From Ruminiclostridium papyrosolvens DSM 2782 (GTDB lineage Bacteria > Bacillota > Clostridia > Acetivibrionales > DSM-1351): a stretch of DNA of 64,000 nt. Both the position numbers and the translations under genes were made by a program. The notes beneath the pieces were generated by a model. The model did no database searches. It saw only the letters and a program-made list of their open reading frames with translations, and had not been told where the DNA came from. Of this stretch, positions 26,596 through 35,759 are shown in pieces. Within the stretch, counting starts at the first letter, position 1. Each line of letters begins with the position of its first letter. Location: assembly GCF_029318685.1 (NCBI RefSeq), contig NZ_CP119677.1:1426001-1490000 (forward strand), written 5' to 3'.

Positions 26596-27891
26596 TTACC
26601 GTTTAGCGTTCTTTATGGGCAGTTTAACCTTGAAAGTACAACCGCCACCCGGTGTATCCTCCAATGTGATAATTCCTTGATGTAGCTGAACAATTTCTTT
26701 GGCAATGCACAAACCTAATCCAAAGTGCTCTTTGCTATTCCTCGACGGGTCAGCACGATAGAAACGTTCAAACACCTTCTCTTTCTCGCTATTGGAGATG
26801 CCCACTCCATGATCTGTTATAAACAACACAATTTGCTTCTGCTGTACCTCCGCACCCATTTCAACAGACAAATGGGGCATAGAATACGAAACTGCATTGT
26901 CAATCAATATACCAAGAACCATGCCAATGTGTTCTTTATCTCCAGTGAACTTGGGGTAATGTTCTTCTATGTTCAACTCTAAACGGATGTTTTTGTTTCG
27001 TGCAGATTCTTGGAATGCTTCCCATGCCTCAATCAAAAGAGAATCTACATCTGTTTCTTTCATGCTCATTTTCCAGCTTCCGGCGTCACTCGACGCTAAT
27101 CTAAGCATGGATTGTATGAGCGCGGACATACGCCCGCATTCATCCAGCACAACCTTTTGTTTTTTCTGTGAAGCTGTATCAGCTTGATCAATACATAGAG
27201 TTTCTGCATTGGCTTGTATCACTGATAGTGGTGCTTTTAATTCATGTGAAGCAGCCGCAATAAATCTCTTCTGGCTTCTTATGGTTACCTCCACCGGTTC
27301 TATTGCTTTGCCGATCAGTATACGGCTCATAAACGATATGAGCAAGAGCATACCCAACCATACCAGAGGATACCAACTGCAATAACTTTTTATGATTTCC
27401 CATGTCGTGGATTGCGGAACAATCAAAATCAAGTTGTACTCGGTTCCCGATACTTGAAAAGCGTTGTTGACTCCACAATATTTTTCATTTTGTGTTCCAC
27501 TTATTAAGTGCATGGTGCGAGTCGCTATCTCAGTATTAGCGTCCGCTTTAACGGTTGTTGAAAAAGGCGTATTCCCAGATTTCATTTGCTTGATCAAAAT
27601 ATCTGAAGATGTAACGAAACTTTCTATACTGGATTTTTCAGAAATTCCGTCAGATATATAAACAAACCCGTGGAATTTAGCTATGTAACTTAATAAATTA
27701 GGATCACTTATTCCCACTCCATTTTTGATTTGCTCAATGATGCTGTCGCACATGTTTCCAGCAAATATCATCTCGGATTCCTGCACGCTTGCCACTGTGT
27801 TGCCCACCATCAGCAGTTCCATTATAGTGAACGCCAACATAGTGAAAGACACAAACATTACTACCAATTTTTTACGGAGCTTTTTAATCAC
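26596..27891 (-). CDS. Sensor histidine kinase of the accessory island
   Basis: Membrane kinase of 431 residues. A transmembrane segment at about 10-30, an extracytoplasmic domain of about 135 residues and a second segment (about 172-193) precede HisKA with His216 in AASHELKAPLS. The ATPase domain has the N box GILIDNAVSYS, the G1 box ITDHGVGIS and FGLGLCIAKEI. It starts with GTG inside a GTGA overlap with the regulator gene, so translation is coupled. GC and codon use are higher than in genes outside the island. It probably senses a cell-envelope stress or antibiotic handled by the divergent ABC system. Confidence 0.93.
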   Translation of the reverse strand: MIKKLRKKLVVMFVSFTMLAFTIMELLMVGNTVASVQESEMIFAGNMCDSIIEQIKNGVGISDPNLLSYIAKFHGFVYISDGISEKSSIESFVTSSDILIKQMKSGNTPFSTTVKADANTEIATRTMHLISGTQNEKYCGVNNAFQVSGTEYNLILIVPQSTTWEIIKSYCSWYPLVWLGMLLLISFMSRILIGKAIEPVEVTIRSQKRFIAAASHELKAPLSVIQANAETLCIDQADTASQKKQKVVLDECGRMSALIQSMLRLASSDAGSWKMSMKETDVDSLLIEAWEAFQESARNKNIRLELNIEEHYPKFTGDKEHIGMVLGILIDNAVSYSMPHLSVEMGAEVQQKQIVLFITDHGVGISNSEKEKVFERFYRADPSRNSKEHFGLGLCIAKEIVQLHQGIITLEDTPGGGCTFKVKLPIKNAKR

Positions 27892-28568
27892 GGCGATTCC
27901 TCCAACCTATAGCCTGCGCCGTAGACAGTTTTGATTGTAGTTTTGCAACCTAATTCCCGCAAGCGCTTACGCAGGAAATGAATATAGTTGTCTACATTGC
28001 CATCCTCAACTTCTCCGCGTCCGCCCCACACCTTCCAGAGCAGCCCATCACGTGTCTGCGTTTTATCAGGTGATTCTAAAAAAGCGGCCATCACATCGGC
28101 TTCCTTTTGTGTCAGTATAATCGAATAACCATTAGAGGTAAGCCTTCTCTGCCCTGCGTCCAAGGTGAGATCATATGCCCTCAATACCTCTTCGACAATA
28201 TCTGTGGGGCGGCGTGTCAAAGCTCTGACCCGCGCCAGCAGTTCTTTTATATGGAACGGCTTGACCAAATAATCGTCGGCCCCACAATCTAACCCATCGA
28301 TTTTATCATCCAATTCACCGAGCCCGGTCATCATCAGAACAGGCGTATATATTTGCTTTCGCCGCATTGCTTTCAAAATCGTCAGGCCGTCTATAATAGG
28401 CAGCATCCTGTCCAGTAAAACAATATCATAACCATATTCGAGATTCAGGGCATAAAACAAAGCCGTTTCGCCATCAGCGCAACGGTTTGTAATATAGCCC
28501 TCTTTCTGCAACTGCTCCTCAATTACAGCAGATAGATTTTCGTCATCCTCAATTAATAATACTCTCAT
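27888..28568 (-). CDS. OmpR-family response regulator of the accessory island
   Basis: 226 residues: a receiver domain with Asp8/Asp9, phospho-acceptor Asp53 in VLLDRMLP and the Lys in DYLVKPFH, then a C-terminal winged helix (TRDGLLWKVWG to GAGYRLEE). It resembles regulators of the VanR/BceR-like group. Transcribed divergently from the lipoprotein/ABC operon over a 164-bp gap, which it most likely controls. Confidence 0.94.
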   Translation of the reverse strand: MRVLLIEDDENLSAVIEEQLQKEGYITNRCADGETALFYALNLEYGYDIVLLDRMLPIIDGLTILKAMRRKQIYTPVLMMTGLGELDDKIDGLDCGADDYLVKPFHIKELLARVRALTRRPTDIVEEVLRAYDLTLDAGQRRLTSNGYSIILTQKEADVMAAFLESPDKTQTRDGLLWKVWGGRGEVEDGNVDNYIHFLRKRLRELGCKTTIKTVYGAGYRLEESP

Positions 28569-28599
28569 GTTTAGACCCTCTTTTTATGATACCGATTAC

Positions 28600-28627
28600 A
28601 TTATACCCTTTACATCATACCATACAA
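28600..28627 (-). promoter_or_regulatory. Promoter of the island two-component genes
   Basis: On the minus strand TTGTAT (28627-28622) and TATAAT (28605-28600) are 16 nt apart, 32 nt upstream of the regulator start. Confidence 0.6.
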
Positions 28628-28732
28628 CTATCTAAAAATCCTTTAAGAACAGGGTATATTTTTACGAAACTCTACAGGACTTTTAGAGAAATGTAGCTAT
28701 ACAATAAGCATGAAAATGAAGGAGGTAGTTTT

Positions 28733-29245
28733 ATGAAACACAAAATGCTTTTCACTTTAATCACAGTGCTTTTGCTGACATTTTGCTCTGGTTGCGGAAA
28801 TAAGTCGCTTGATAACAATACTTCGCCAAATCCATCGGCGCAGATAAGCGGAGGGGCTACAGCGGAAAGCAAAAAAAACAAAGATAATCTAGGTGTCAAT
28901 AATCCAGAAACCTTTGATGAGCTATCTAAACGCTGTAAATTGAATGGCTATGTAATAGAGTTTTCAGATACTGGCTGTACGATTTCACCAACAATATCTG
29001 AGGGGGATTTAGCTTACCAAGCTGCACCCGGAAATGAAAGTCAGGTTAAACAAGTTATAGTTACCTATAACGAAAGCTGTACATTCCAAATCGTGCTGGT
29101 AAGTCTTTCCACTGGGACGATGACTTATGAGGATGCAACCATCAATGACGTTAAGAAACAAACAGGATTATTTATCGCTGGCGAATATGACGGCGAGAGT
29201 ATTATTCACGCTGAGCAAGTGTATATCTACAGGATGGTGAAGTGA
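28733..29245 (+). CDS. Small lipoprotein of the island ABC operon
   Basis: 170 residues. A signal peptide ends in FCSGCGN, a slightly unusual lipobox with Cys at -3, giving a lipid-anchored Cys at about residue 20. A Ser/Asn/Lys-rich linker follows, then a compact domain with Cys and beta-type pattern (CKLNGYVIEFSDTGCTI). AAGGAGG gives a firm start. It is 4 nt upstream of the first permease gene. I recognise no domain; it may be an extracytoplasmic partner of the permeases, or a ligand sensor for the kinase. Confidence 0.82.
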   Translation: MKHKMLFTLITVLLLTFCSGCGNKSLDNNTSPNPSAQISGGATAESKKNKDNLGVNNPETFDELSKRCKLNGYVIEFSDTGCTISPTISEGDLAYQAAPGNESQVKQVIVTYNESCTFQIVLVSLSTGTMTYEDATINDVKKQTGLFIAGEYDGESIIHAEQVYIYRMVK

Positions 29246-29249
29246 TTAT

Positions 29250-30467
29250 ATGAGCTTTTTCAAACGCGCTCTTTGTTATATCAGGCGCAAAAAGAGTAAA
29301 AGTATTCTTCTATTTTCCTGTTTCTTCATTATGTGTACCTTGATTTTGAGCGCCACAATCGTTTTAATGACAGCGCAGGCAACGAGCAACTCGCTTAAAG
29401 AAAAGACAGGCTCAAAACTCGTTTTGGAAAATCATCAAGGAGATAATAACATTTCCGCTGAAAGTGTAGCCTTGCTTTCTGGTTTAGATTCCGTGAGTCG
29501 TATCAATCGGGTGGCAATAGGCACGGCTTATCCTGCTGATTTTTCTCTTGTAACATATGTAGATTCAGGGGATACTTCAAACCTGACAATCACTCTCCAT
29601 GCTTATGATAATACTGAAACTGACGGGTTGTTTGCGGAGGAAAAATACCGTTTGCTAGAAGGTACCCCCATCACAGAAAAACGGGGTGGGGTAATTATCG
29701 ACTCTATACTGGCAGAGGCCAACGGACTTAGCATCGGAGATATGCTTACATTTAGAACGGAAACCGGGGCTAATACATCAGGGAAGATTGTCGGAATTTT
29801 CTTTTCTGGTATGGAGCGGCAACAGGAAAACTCGGTAATGTCCGCATATCGCATCGAAAATCAGATTTTTGTTGATCACGGAATATTCGCCTCGCTGTTT
29901 ACCTCATACGATTTCTCCAGACTATCCGTTTATGCAGCCGACCCCGATGCATTGACCACTTTGCATCAACAAATAGAGTCGATGCTTGGCGAAAGCATCA
30001 GTATTACCACATCCGATGCACTATATCAACAGATACAGGCACCACTAAAGCAGATTATTCGGATCACATCTCTGATACTTACATTGATTGTCACAACAGC
30101 TATAATTGTCATTTCATTGCTTCTTTGCATGTGGATGAGAACACGTAAAAAAGAAATGGCCGTTTTAATTAGCTTAGGTGTATCAAAACTTGATCTTTTT
30201 TTACAAGCAATAACGGAAAGCCTTTTTCTGCTTTACTTGGCGATAATGGGTGCAATTACTTGTAGCAGTTTGTTTTTGAACAAGCTGATGAATAACTTAT
30301 TTCCATCAGATAGCTTGATTGGTATGGCGAATATTCGATTGGAGGGACAGCATATCTTGATGCTTATTGTAATGGGAAGTGCAATTGTACTACTGACGGT
30401 AGGAATTTCAGTTTCCCCGGCACTCTGGGCAAGCCCCAGAGATACATTTTCAAGGGTGGAGGGATAG
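29250..30467 (+). CDS. FtsX-type ABC transporter permease 1
   Basis: 405 residues. An N-terminal membrane segment (about 18-40) is followed by a MacB-like extracytoplasmic domain of about 220 residues, then three C-terminal membrane segments. The cytoplasmic KKEMAVLISLGVSKLDLFLQ matches the FtsX/MacB family coupling region. Four-segment topology of the MacB/LolC kind, not the ten-segment BceB kind. It is followed after 1 nt by a second, longer permease of the same family, suggesting a heterodimer. Confidence 0.9.
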   Translation: MSFFKRALCYIRRKKSKSILLFSCFFIMCTLILSATIVLMTAQATSNSLKEKTGSKLVLENHQGDNNISAESVALLSGLDSVSRINRVAIGTAYPADFSLVTYVDSGDTSNLTITLHAYDNTETDGLFAEEKYRLLEGTPITEKRGGVIIDSILAEANGLSIGDMLTFRTETGANTSGKIVGIFFSGMERQQENSVMSAYRIENQIFVDHGIFASLFTSYDFSRLSVYAADPDALTTLHQQIESMLGESISITTSDALYQQIQAPLKQIIRITSLILTLIVTTAIIVISLLLCMWMRTRKKEMAVLISLGVSKLDLFLQAITESLFLLYLAIMGAITCSSLFLNKLMNNLFPSDSLIGMANIRLEGQHILMLIVMGSAIVLLTVGISVSPALWASPRDTFSRVEG

Positions 30468-30468
30468 T

Positions 30469-31917
30469 ATGAACAGTATGCAGAGAGCTTGGCGTAGCGT
30501 AATTCGCAAGCCAATCAAAACCTTGCTTTTGCTATTGGTTATCGTAACCATCAGCTTGCTTATATTATGTGGAATGGCTAGCAGAAACGCCAGTGTGCAA
30601 ACACAGGACAATACTCGACAAGCAATAGGCGCTGGTTTACGCTTAGACGCTAATGAGCGAAATCGCTTTAAACGAATCAAGGAGGCGTCTGAGCATTTTG
30701 ATAAGAACGGCGAAGGCTCTTACGGAGGAGTACACCAGAAAATTATTAGCACCGCTAGGGGTCCGCAATGGTCATCGTGGACAGATAACTCTTTTGATTC
30801 CTTGCAAATGAATGACATAAAAAAAATAGCCGTTGTGCCGGGGATAGCAGATTATAATATCACAACCGTTATTACTCCGGTTTTGCCCGAAAATTTCGAG
30901 CGAATTGAGGCTGCGGATGTGGATCAACATGCTGATATTGGCTGTGTTTCACTCATAGGTAACAGGAGGATGGCGCTTGACTTCAACGTGCTTTCCGGCA
31001 ATGTAAGTATTAAGAGCGGGCGCATGGTTGAGGCGGACGATCAGAATGTATGCGTTATTTCCGAGCAGTTGGCGAAAGCCAATTCTATTTCTGTGGGCGA
31101 TGCTTTACAGTTTAAAAACCGCCGTGACCCAAAAAATACCAACATATATGAAGCGACGGTTATCGGGATATATAAAACCAAACAGTTGATTTCCCCCAAA
31201 ATGAGTGGGGATACTTACCGTTCAGAAAATATTATTTTCACGGATTTACGTTTCCCTGAAAAGGCAGAGGGATACGAGAATGATCCATTATTTGAACATG
31301 CTTATTTCAAAATTGGGGATGTTGATTTATATGATAGCGTAAAGACTGCTGTTGAAAAGATAAACATGGACTGGGAGCGATACGATTTGATTGACCGCAA
31401 CGGCAATATGTCTACAGTGTCCTCCAATTTTAATGACTTGGCAAAAATTAGCACTTTGCTTATTGTCATTACCTTTGTTGCGGGCCTAGTGATTCTCTTT
31501 TTAATCTTTGTCTTTTGGGTGAAGAACAGAAACCATGAAATTGGTGTTTTGCTCGCGCTTGGTTGTAAAAAGGTCAATATTTTAGGACAGCTTTTTGTGG
31601 AAGCTCTGATTATTACGTTTTTGTCTTTTGCAATCTCCTTTGCCTGTGCGCCGGTAATAACGGAAGTCGCGGCTAACTATTTGGTTACACATCAAATAGA
31701 ACAAGCACAAATGCAAAAAGACATGAACGCGGGCAAGGTGTTAACGGAATATAGAGAATCGGAGCAAACCGTAGTTGGCGTAAATGTTGCAGTTACAGAT
31801 GAAATGATGGTCTTCTGCGGGTTGGGCATGATTTCATTAGTTGGCGCATCTGTTGGAATCGCAGGAATAAGCATCTTGCGTAAAAAGCCCAAAGATATAT
31901 TGAGCGAATTGAGTTAA
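30469..31917 (+). CDS. FtsX-type ABC transporter permease 2
   Basis: 482 residues with the same layout: N-terminal membrane segment, large extracytoplasmic domain of about 290 residues, and three C-terminal membrane segments around NHEIGVLLALGCKKVNILGQ. GGAGGG precedes the ATG and the ATPase gene follows after 10 nt. GC-rich codons (GCG, CGC, GCC) are more common than in genes outside the island. Confidence 0.9.
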   Translation: MNSMQRAWRSVIRKPIKTLLLLLVIVTISLLILCGMASRNASVQTQDNTRQAIGAGLRLDANERNRFKRIKEASEHFDKNGEGSYGGVHQKIISTARGPQWSSWTDNSFDSLQMNDIKKIAVVPGIADYNITTVITPVLPENFERIEAADVDQHADIGCVSLIGNRRMALDFNVLSGNVSIKSGRMVEADDQNVCVISEQLAKANSISVGDALQFKNRRDPKNTNIYEATVIGIYKTKQLISPKMSGDTYRSENIIFTDLRFPEKAEGYENDPLFEHAYFKIGDVDLYDSVKTAVEKINMDWERYDLIDRNGNMSTVSSNFNDLAKISTLLIVITFVAGLVILFLIFVFWVKNRNHEIGVLLALGCKKVNILGQLFVEALIITFLSFAISFACAPVITEVAANYLVTHQIEQAQMQKDMNAGKVLTEYRESEQTVVGVNVAVTDEMMVFCGLGMISLVGASVGIAGISILRKKPKDILSELS

Positions 31918-31927
31918 GGAGGAAATT

Positions 31928-32548
31928 ATGATTTTAGAAGCAAAAAATGTGTCCTATTATTATAAGTCAAATAAAGAGGCTTTGATTCTTGATAATGTAA
32001 ACTACGGCTTCGATTGCGGGAAAATGTATGCGATCCTCGGGCCGAGCGGCGCAGGCAAGACAACTCTCTTATCCCTGCTGGCAGGGTTGGATGTTCCCAT
32101 CAAGGGACAAATTCTCTATGATGGTAAACCGATTACTTCTAAAGGGCTTACTGCTCATCGTAAGTATCACAGTTCGTTGGTATTTCAAAACTACAACCTA
32201 ATTGATTACCTCACTCCTATAGAAAATGTAAAACTCGGTGGTAAGGGGAATCCTGAAACATTGCTTGGCACCATCGGCATTGGAAAAGAGTTTTGGAAGC
32301 GAAATGTCTTACAGCTATCCGGAGGCCAACAACAACGAGTTGCCATAGCTCGTGCATTGGCCAGTGAGGCCAAGCTATTGTTGGCAGACGAACCCACCGG
32401 AAATCTCGATGATGCCACTGCGTGGGATGTAATTGATCTTTTGAAACGTATTGCCCACGAAGAAAATAAATGCGTTATTGTTGTAACGCATAACAAGGAA
32501 TTGGCAAAGGAAGCTGATGCGGCTATTCACATGAAAACCCGTACTTGA
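31928..32548 (+). CDS. ABC transporter ATP-binding protein of the island (MacB/LolD type)
   Basis: 206 residues: Walker [11 protein letters not shown]-loop in [12 protein letters not shown], signature LSGGQQQR, Walker [11 protein letters not shown], switch His in VVTHNKE. AAGGAGG precedes the start. With the two FtsX-type permeases and the lipoprotein it completes an export or extraction complex. Such complexes under two-component control often serve antimicrobial-peptide defence or lipid/lipoprotein handling; which applies here is not visible. Confidence 0.94.
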   Translation: MILEAKNVSYYYKSNKEALILDNVNYGFDCGKMYAILGPSGAGKTTLLSLLAGLDVPIKGQILYDGKPITSKGLTAHRKYHSSLVFQNYNLIDYLTPIENVKLGGKGNPETLLGTIGIGKEFWKRNVLQLSGGQQQRVAIARALASEAKLLLADEPTGNLDDATAWDVIDLLKRIAHEENKCVIVVTHNKELAKEADAAIHMKTRT

Positions 32549-32638
32549 GCTTGCTGTCTGTACACCATATATAGTACTATTTGACACACCATGGCTAAAA
32601 AGAAAAAACGTCGTGCTGTCGCTCTCCGCCTGCTCTAA

Positions 32639-32799
32639 AAGCCGCTTAAACAAGCGGTTTGGCAGGACTGGAAAGACGGAGAAATCTCACATATGGACTA
32701 CCACCATATGCGGGAGGATTATGACAATAAGATGCAGTTTTCAAGAACTTTCAGAACATTGAGAAGCTGACAAGGGATGTTCTAACCGAGCTTATGGAT
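32639..32799 (+). pseudogene. C-terminal remnant of a large serine recombinase (TnpX-like)
   Basis: From 32639 the frame reads WQDWKDGEISHMDYHHM then REDYDNKM, a segment I recognise from the C-terminal part of large serine recombinases of Tn4451-type elements. After an apparent internal deletion and frameshift near 32748, another frame reads FQNIEKLTRDVLTEL, the usual motif close to the C-terminus of the same family. About 60 residues that normally separate the two motifs are missing, and the N-terminal catalytic domain is absent. It lies directly after the island ABC genes, so it probably marks the decayed end of the element that brought them. Confidence 0.7.
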
Positions 32800-33161
32800 C
32801 ATGGCAGATATATTGAGGCGGCAAGTACTACAAATTATTTCTTTCCACGGGCAAGGGGTGGGTAAAGGACAACATTTCAAGCTGTAGCAAACTGGCTGAC
32901 TGTTATTATTCTTTGGGAGATTACGAATTAGAGTTGGATGCAGCTATAAGCTCTTTCAGATACGGTGCTGCCCGTCCTGAATTTTGCTGCCGGCTGGGAT
33001 TCAATTTTTTACAAAAAAATGATATGGTTTCAGCTATTTTCTGGTATAAGCTGGCTTATCTGCATAATGAAATTGCTTTCCATTATAGGCCGGAGGATTT
33101 GAAAATTATTAATAATAAACGATGTCTGGAAGCCATATGGGGAATCGATGCAGTGGAATAG
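32788..33161 (+). pseudogene. 3' fragment of a glycosyltransferase/TPR protein gene
   Basis: From ELMDHGRYIE the frame shifts by one missing base at about 32822-32826 and continues as KYYKLFLSTGKGWVKDN, ISSCSKLADCYYSLGDYE and on through ARPEFCCRLGFNFL and SAIFWYKLAYL to a TAG at 33159-33161. This is the TPR-like C-terminal part of clostridial family 2 glycosyltransferases. The catalytic N-terminal domain is missing. The 5' end runs straight into the serine recombinase remnant, and both seem to share the sequence GAGCTTATGGATCATGGC, so the junction lies within it. Confidence 0.7.
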
Positions 33162-33259
33162 ACATTTTGTGTACATAACGTTAAAGACAGAAATCTCTTT
33201 TGTTGCGAAATTTTAAGAGGATATTTGACGAATTTTTGCGAATTCCGCAGGATATGTGA

Positions 33260-33265
33260 TATAAT
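33260..33265 (+). promoter_or_regulatory. Extended -10 promoter of the ior operon
   Basis: TGATATAAT gives an extended -10 (TGn plus TATAAT). A poor -35 (TTGCGA at 33236-33241) is 18 nt upstream. A short GAGCC/GGCTC hairpin (33287-33301) lies in the leader just before the ribosome site. Confidence 0.6.
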
Positions 33266-33313
33266 TTTTCTAACAAACTAGTTTTTGAGCCTTTTGGGCT
33301 CAGGGGAGGTAAA

Positions 33314-35107
33314 ATGTCTGAAAAACTACTTATGGGTAACGAGGCCATAGCCCTTGGTGCTATAAGAGCAGGGGTAAATATTGTAACAGGGTACCCCGGA
33401 ACCCCTTCTACAGAGGTGCTTGAAACAGTAGCCCGTAATAATCCGGGAGATATATATATTGAATGGTCTGTAAATGAAAAGTCTGCAATGGAAGTAGCTG
33501 CGGGTGCAGCATATTCCGGTGCCAGAACCATGGTAACTATGAAGCAGGTTGGATTGAACGTTGCGTCTGATCCCCTCATGAGTCTGGCATATATTGGCGT
33601 AAAGGGAGGCATGGTAGTACTTGTTGCTGATGACCCGGGGCCTTTTTCATCTCAGACTGAGCAGGATACAAGGCATTTTGCAAGATACTCCAATCTTCCT
33701 GTGCTTGACCCCTCAACACCTGAAGAAGCATATGAAATGATTCAGTATGCTTTTGAATTGTCAGAAATGGTGGAGCTTCCTGTATTTTTGAGACCTACTA
33801 CAAGGATATGTCATTCCTGTGCAACTATAGATGTAGATGATAAAAGACTTGAACATAAAATTGAGGGTTTTGTGAAAGACCCCAGATGGGTTATATTTCC
33901 GAGCCTTGCTTACAAAAAGCATATTCATATTGAAGAACTTCAACATAAGCTAAGTGATATATTTTCCAGCATCAGTTTCAACAAGGTTGAGGGAAAAGAT
34001 GTAAAAACTGGTGTTGCTGCATCAGGAGTTGCGTATTCGTATGTGGTAGAGGCAATTGAAAAATTAAATGCCAATGTAAAGCTGTTTAAAGTTGGAACTC
34101 CTTATCCATTGCCTCAGGAGACTGCATCCTGCTTCCTCGAAGGATTGGACGAAGTTCTTGTATTCGAAGAGCTTGACCCTGTTGTTGAAGAGGAAATGGC
34201 CATGCTTTGTGCCTCAAAACAGCAGAAAACCAGAATACTTGGTAAAAAGACCGGGCATCTGCCATTTGCAGGAGAGTATACTTTTGAATTAGTCTGCGAG
34301 GCACTTGCAAAATATCTCAATATAAAAACAGAAAAAATTGAAAATACATTAGCTCCCGAACTTCCTGTCAGACAGCCCGTACTTTGTGCAGGATGCCCTC
34401 ACAGAGCTTCTTTCTATGCTGTCAAAATGGCAATGAAAGGCCAAAAGGCAGTGTTTACCGGCGATATAGGCTGTTATACTCTCGGAAATGCAAAACCTTT
34501 GGATATGGTAGATACTTGTCTTTGTATGGGTGCCGGCATTACAGTGGCACAAGGAATTAAAAGAGCCCAACCTGATGCAAAGCATATAGCTTTTATTGGC
34601 GACTCCACATTCTTCCATACCGGAATACCGGGCATTGTAAATGCCGTATATAACAATACCGATATTACAGTGGTTATATTGGATAACAGTACTACCGCTA
34701 TGACAGGTCATCAGCCCCATCCGGGAACGGGCAAAACAATGATGAACAATATATCTGAAAAAATAGATATCTACACAATGGTGAAAGCCTGTGGTGTAGG
34801 CCACATCGTCAAAGGAAATCCACTTGATTTCGGCAGTGCCGTAGAAATAATCAAAAAAGCGGCAGAATACCAAGGCCCTTCAGCGGTAATCTTTGAAGCT
34901 CCTTGTATTGCTCTATTTAAGCCGCCTGTAAAATACACTATTAAAGACAATTGTAAAAATTGCAAAAAATGTATTACTGATATTGGATGTCCTGCCATAT
35001 CATTTATTGATGGCAAAGTCAATATAGAGCCTTCCCTTTGCTACGGCTGCGGGTTATGTACAAATGTATGTCCCTTTAATGCCATAGGAGGTGAAGAAAA
35101 TGAGTAA
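33314..35107 (+). CDS. iorA: Indolepyruvate:ferredoxin oxidoreductase, alpha subunit
   Basis: 597 residues. Thiamine-diphosphate enzyme subunit that oxidatively decarboxylates arylpyruvates (from aromatic amino acids) to aryl-CoA with ferredoxin reduction. GNEAIALGAIRAGVNIVTGYPGTPSTE is seen in part at the N-terminus; ...GDIGCYTLG and IGDSTFFHTG about residues 375-445 form the thiamine site. The C-terminus carries two 4Fe-4S motifs, CKNCKKC with a later CP, and CYGCGLCTNVCP. AGGGGAGG precedes the ATG. It overlaps iorB by 8 nt. Confidence 0.95.
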   Translation: MSEKLLMGNEAIALGAIRAGVNIVTGYPGTPSTEVLETVARNNPGDIYIEWSVNEKSAMEVAAGAAYSGARTMVTMKQVGLNVASDPLMSLAYIGVKGGMVVLVADDPGPFSSQTEQDTRHFARYSNLPVLDPSTPEEAYEMIQYAFELSEMVELPVFLRPTTRICHSCATIDVDDKRLEHKIEGFVKDPRWVIFPSLAYKKHIHIEELQHKLSDIFSSISFNKVEGKDVKTGVAASGVAYSYVVEAIEKLNANVKLFKVGTPYPLPQETASCFLEGLDEVLVFEELDPVVEEEMAMLCASKQQKTRILGKKTGHLPFAGEYTFELVCEALAKYLNIKTEKIENTLAPELPVRQPVLCAGCPHRASFYAVKMAMKGQKAVFTGDIGCYTLGNAKPLDMVDTCLCMGAGITVAQGIKRAQPDAKHIAFIGDSTFFHTGIPGIVNAVYNNTDITVVILDNSTTAMTGHQPHPGTGKTMMNNISEKIDIYTMVKACGVGHIVKGNPLDFGSAVEIIKKAAEYQGPSAVIFEAPCIALFKPPVKYTIKDNCKNCKKCITDIGCPAISFIDGKVNIEPSLCYGCGLCTNVCPFNAIGGEENE

Positions 35108-35720
35108 ATTTGATATATTGATTTCAGGTGTCGGAGGACAGGGAACAGTACTTGCTTCAAGGCTTATTGCTGCGGCAGCTATCAATCAGGGCTGTTTTGC
35201 AAGAACTGCTGAAACAATAGGTATGTCTCAAAGAGGTGGCTGCGTTGTCAGTCATGTACGTATAGACAGCCATAAATCCGGCTCTGTAATCCCGTTGTAT
35301 GGAGCAAATATGATTATTGCCTTTGAGCTCGCAGAAGCAGCACGCAGTATTCCGAGACTTTCAAAAGAAGGCTGTTGTATTGTTAATACACAGGTTATAA
35401 AGCCTGTGTCGGCGTCTCTTGGAAACTCTAATTATGATAATGAGGAAATAATCAAATATATTAAAGATAATTCACAGGAAGTCTATTTTATAGATGGGTA
35501 TTCTTTGGCAGAAAAAGCAGGTAATGTAAAGGCTGTAAATGTAGTTTTACTTGGAGCTGCCACAGCAGTAGGTAAAATGCCCTTTACAAGAGAAATAATG
35601 CAAGCTGCCATCGTTAAGAATGTTCCCGCAAAATTCAGAGAACTGAACCAGAAGGCTTTTGAAATGGGATATGAAGCAACTGTTGAACTAATAAAAAGGC
35701 CTAAAAACCACATAACATAA
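35100..35720 (+). CDS. iorB: Indolepyruvate:ferredoxin oxidoreductase, beta subunit
   Basis: 206 residues, the gamma-type domain of 2-oxoacid oxidoreductases: ISGVGGQGTVLASRL at the N-terminus and AETIGMSQRGGCVVSHVR, both diagnostic. AGGAGG at 35086-35091 is 8 nt before the ATG at 35100, which beats an in-frame GTG at 35091. It overlaps the iorA stop, so translation is coupled. mgsA follows after 39 nt. Confidence 0.95.
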   Translation: MSKFDILISGVGGQGTVLASRLIAAAAINQGCFARTAETIGMSQRGGCVVSHVRIDSHKSGSVIPLYGANMIIAFELAEAARSIPRLSKEGCCIVNTQVIKPVSASLGNSNYDNEEIIKYIKDNSQEVYFIDGYSLAEKAGNVKAVNVVLLGAATAVGKMPFTREIMQAAIVKNVPAKFRELNQKAFEMGYEATVELIKRPKNHIT

Positions 35721-35759
35721 ATGACACTACTAAACGTACAATTACAGGGGGATAAGACC

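Noticed and set aside
32592-32638. A 15-codon frame MAKKKKRRAVALRLL after the island ABC genes.
   Set aside because: Too short, with no ribosome site; probably chance or degraded sequence.
32637-32662. CCGCTT-AAAC-AAGCGG hairpin as terminator of the island ABC operon.
   Set aside because: Only six base pairs and three T follow, and the sequence also reads as part of the recombinase remnant; not strong enough to list.
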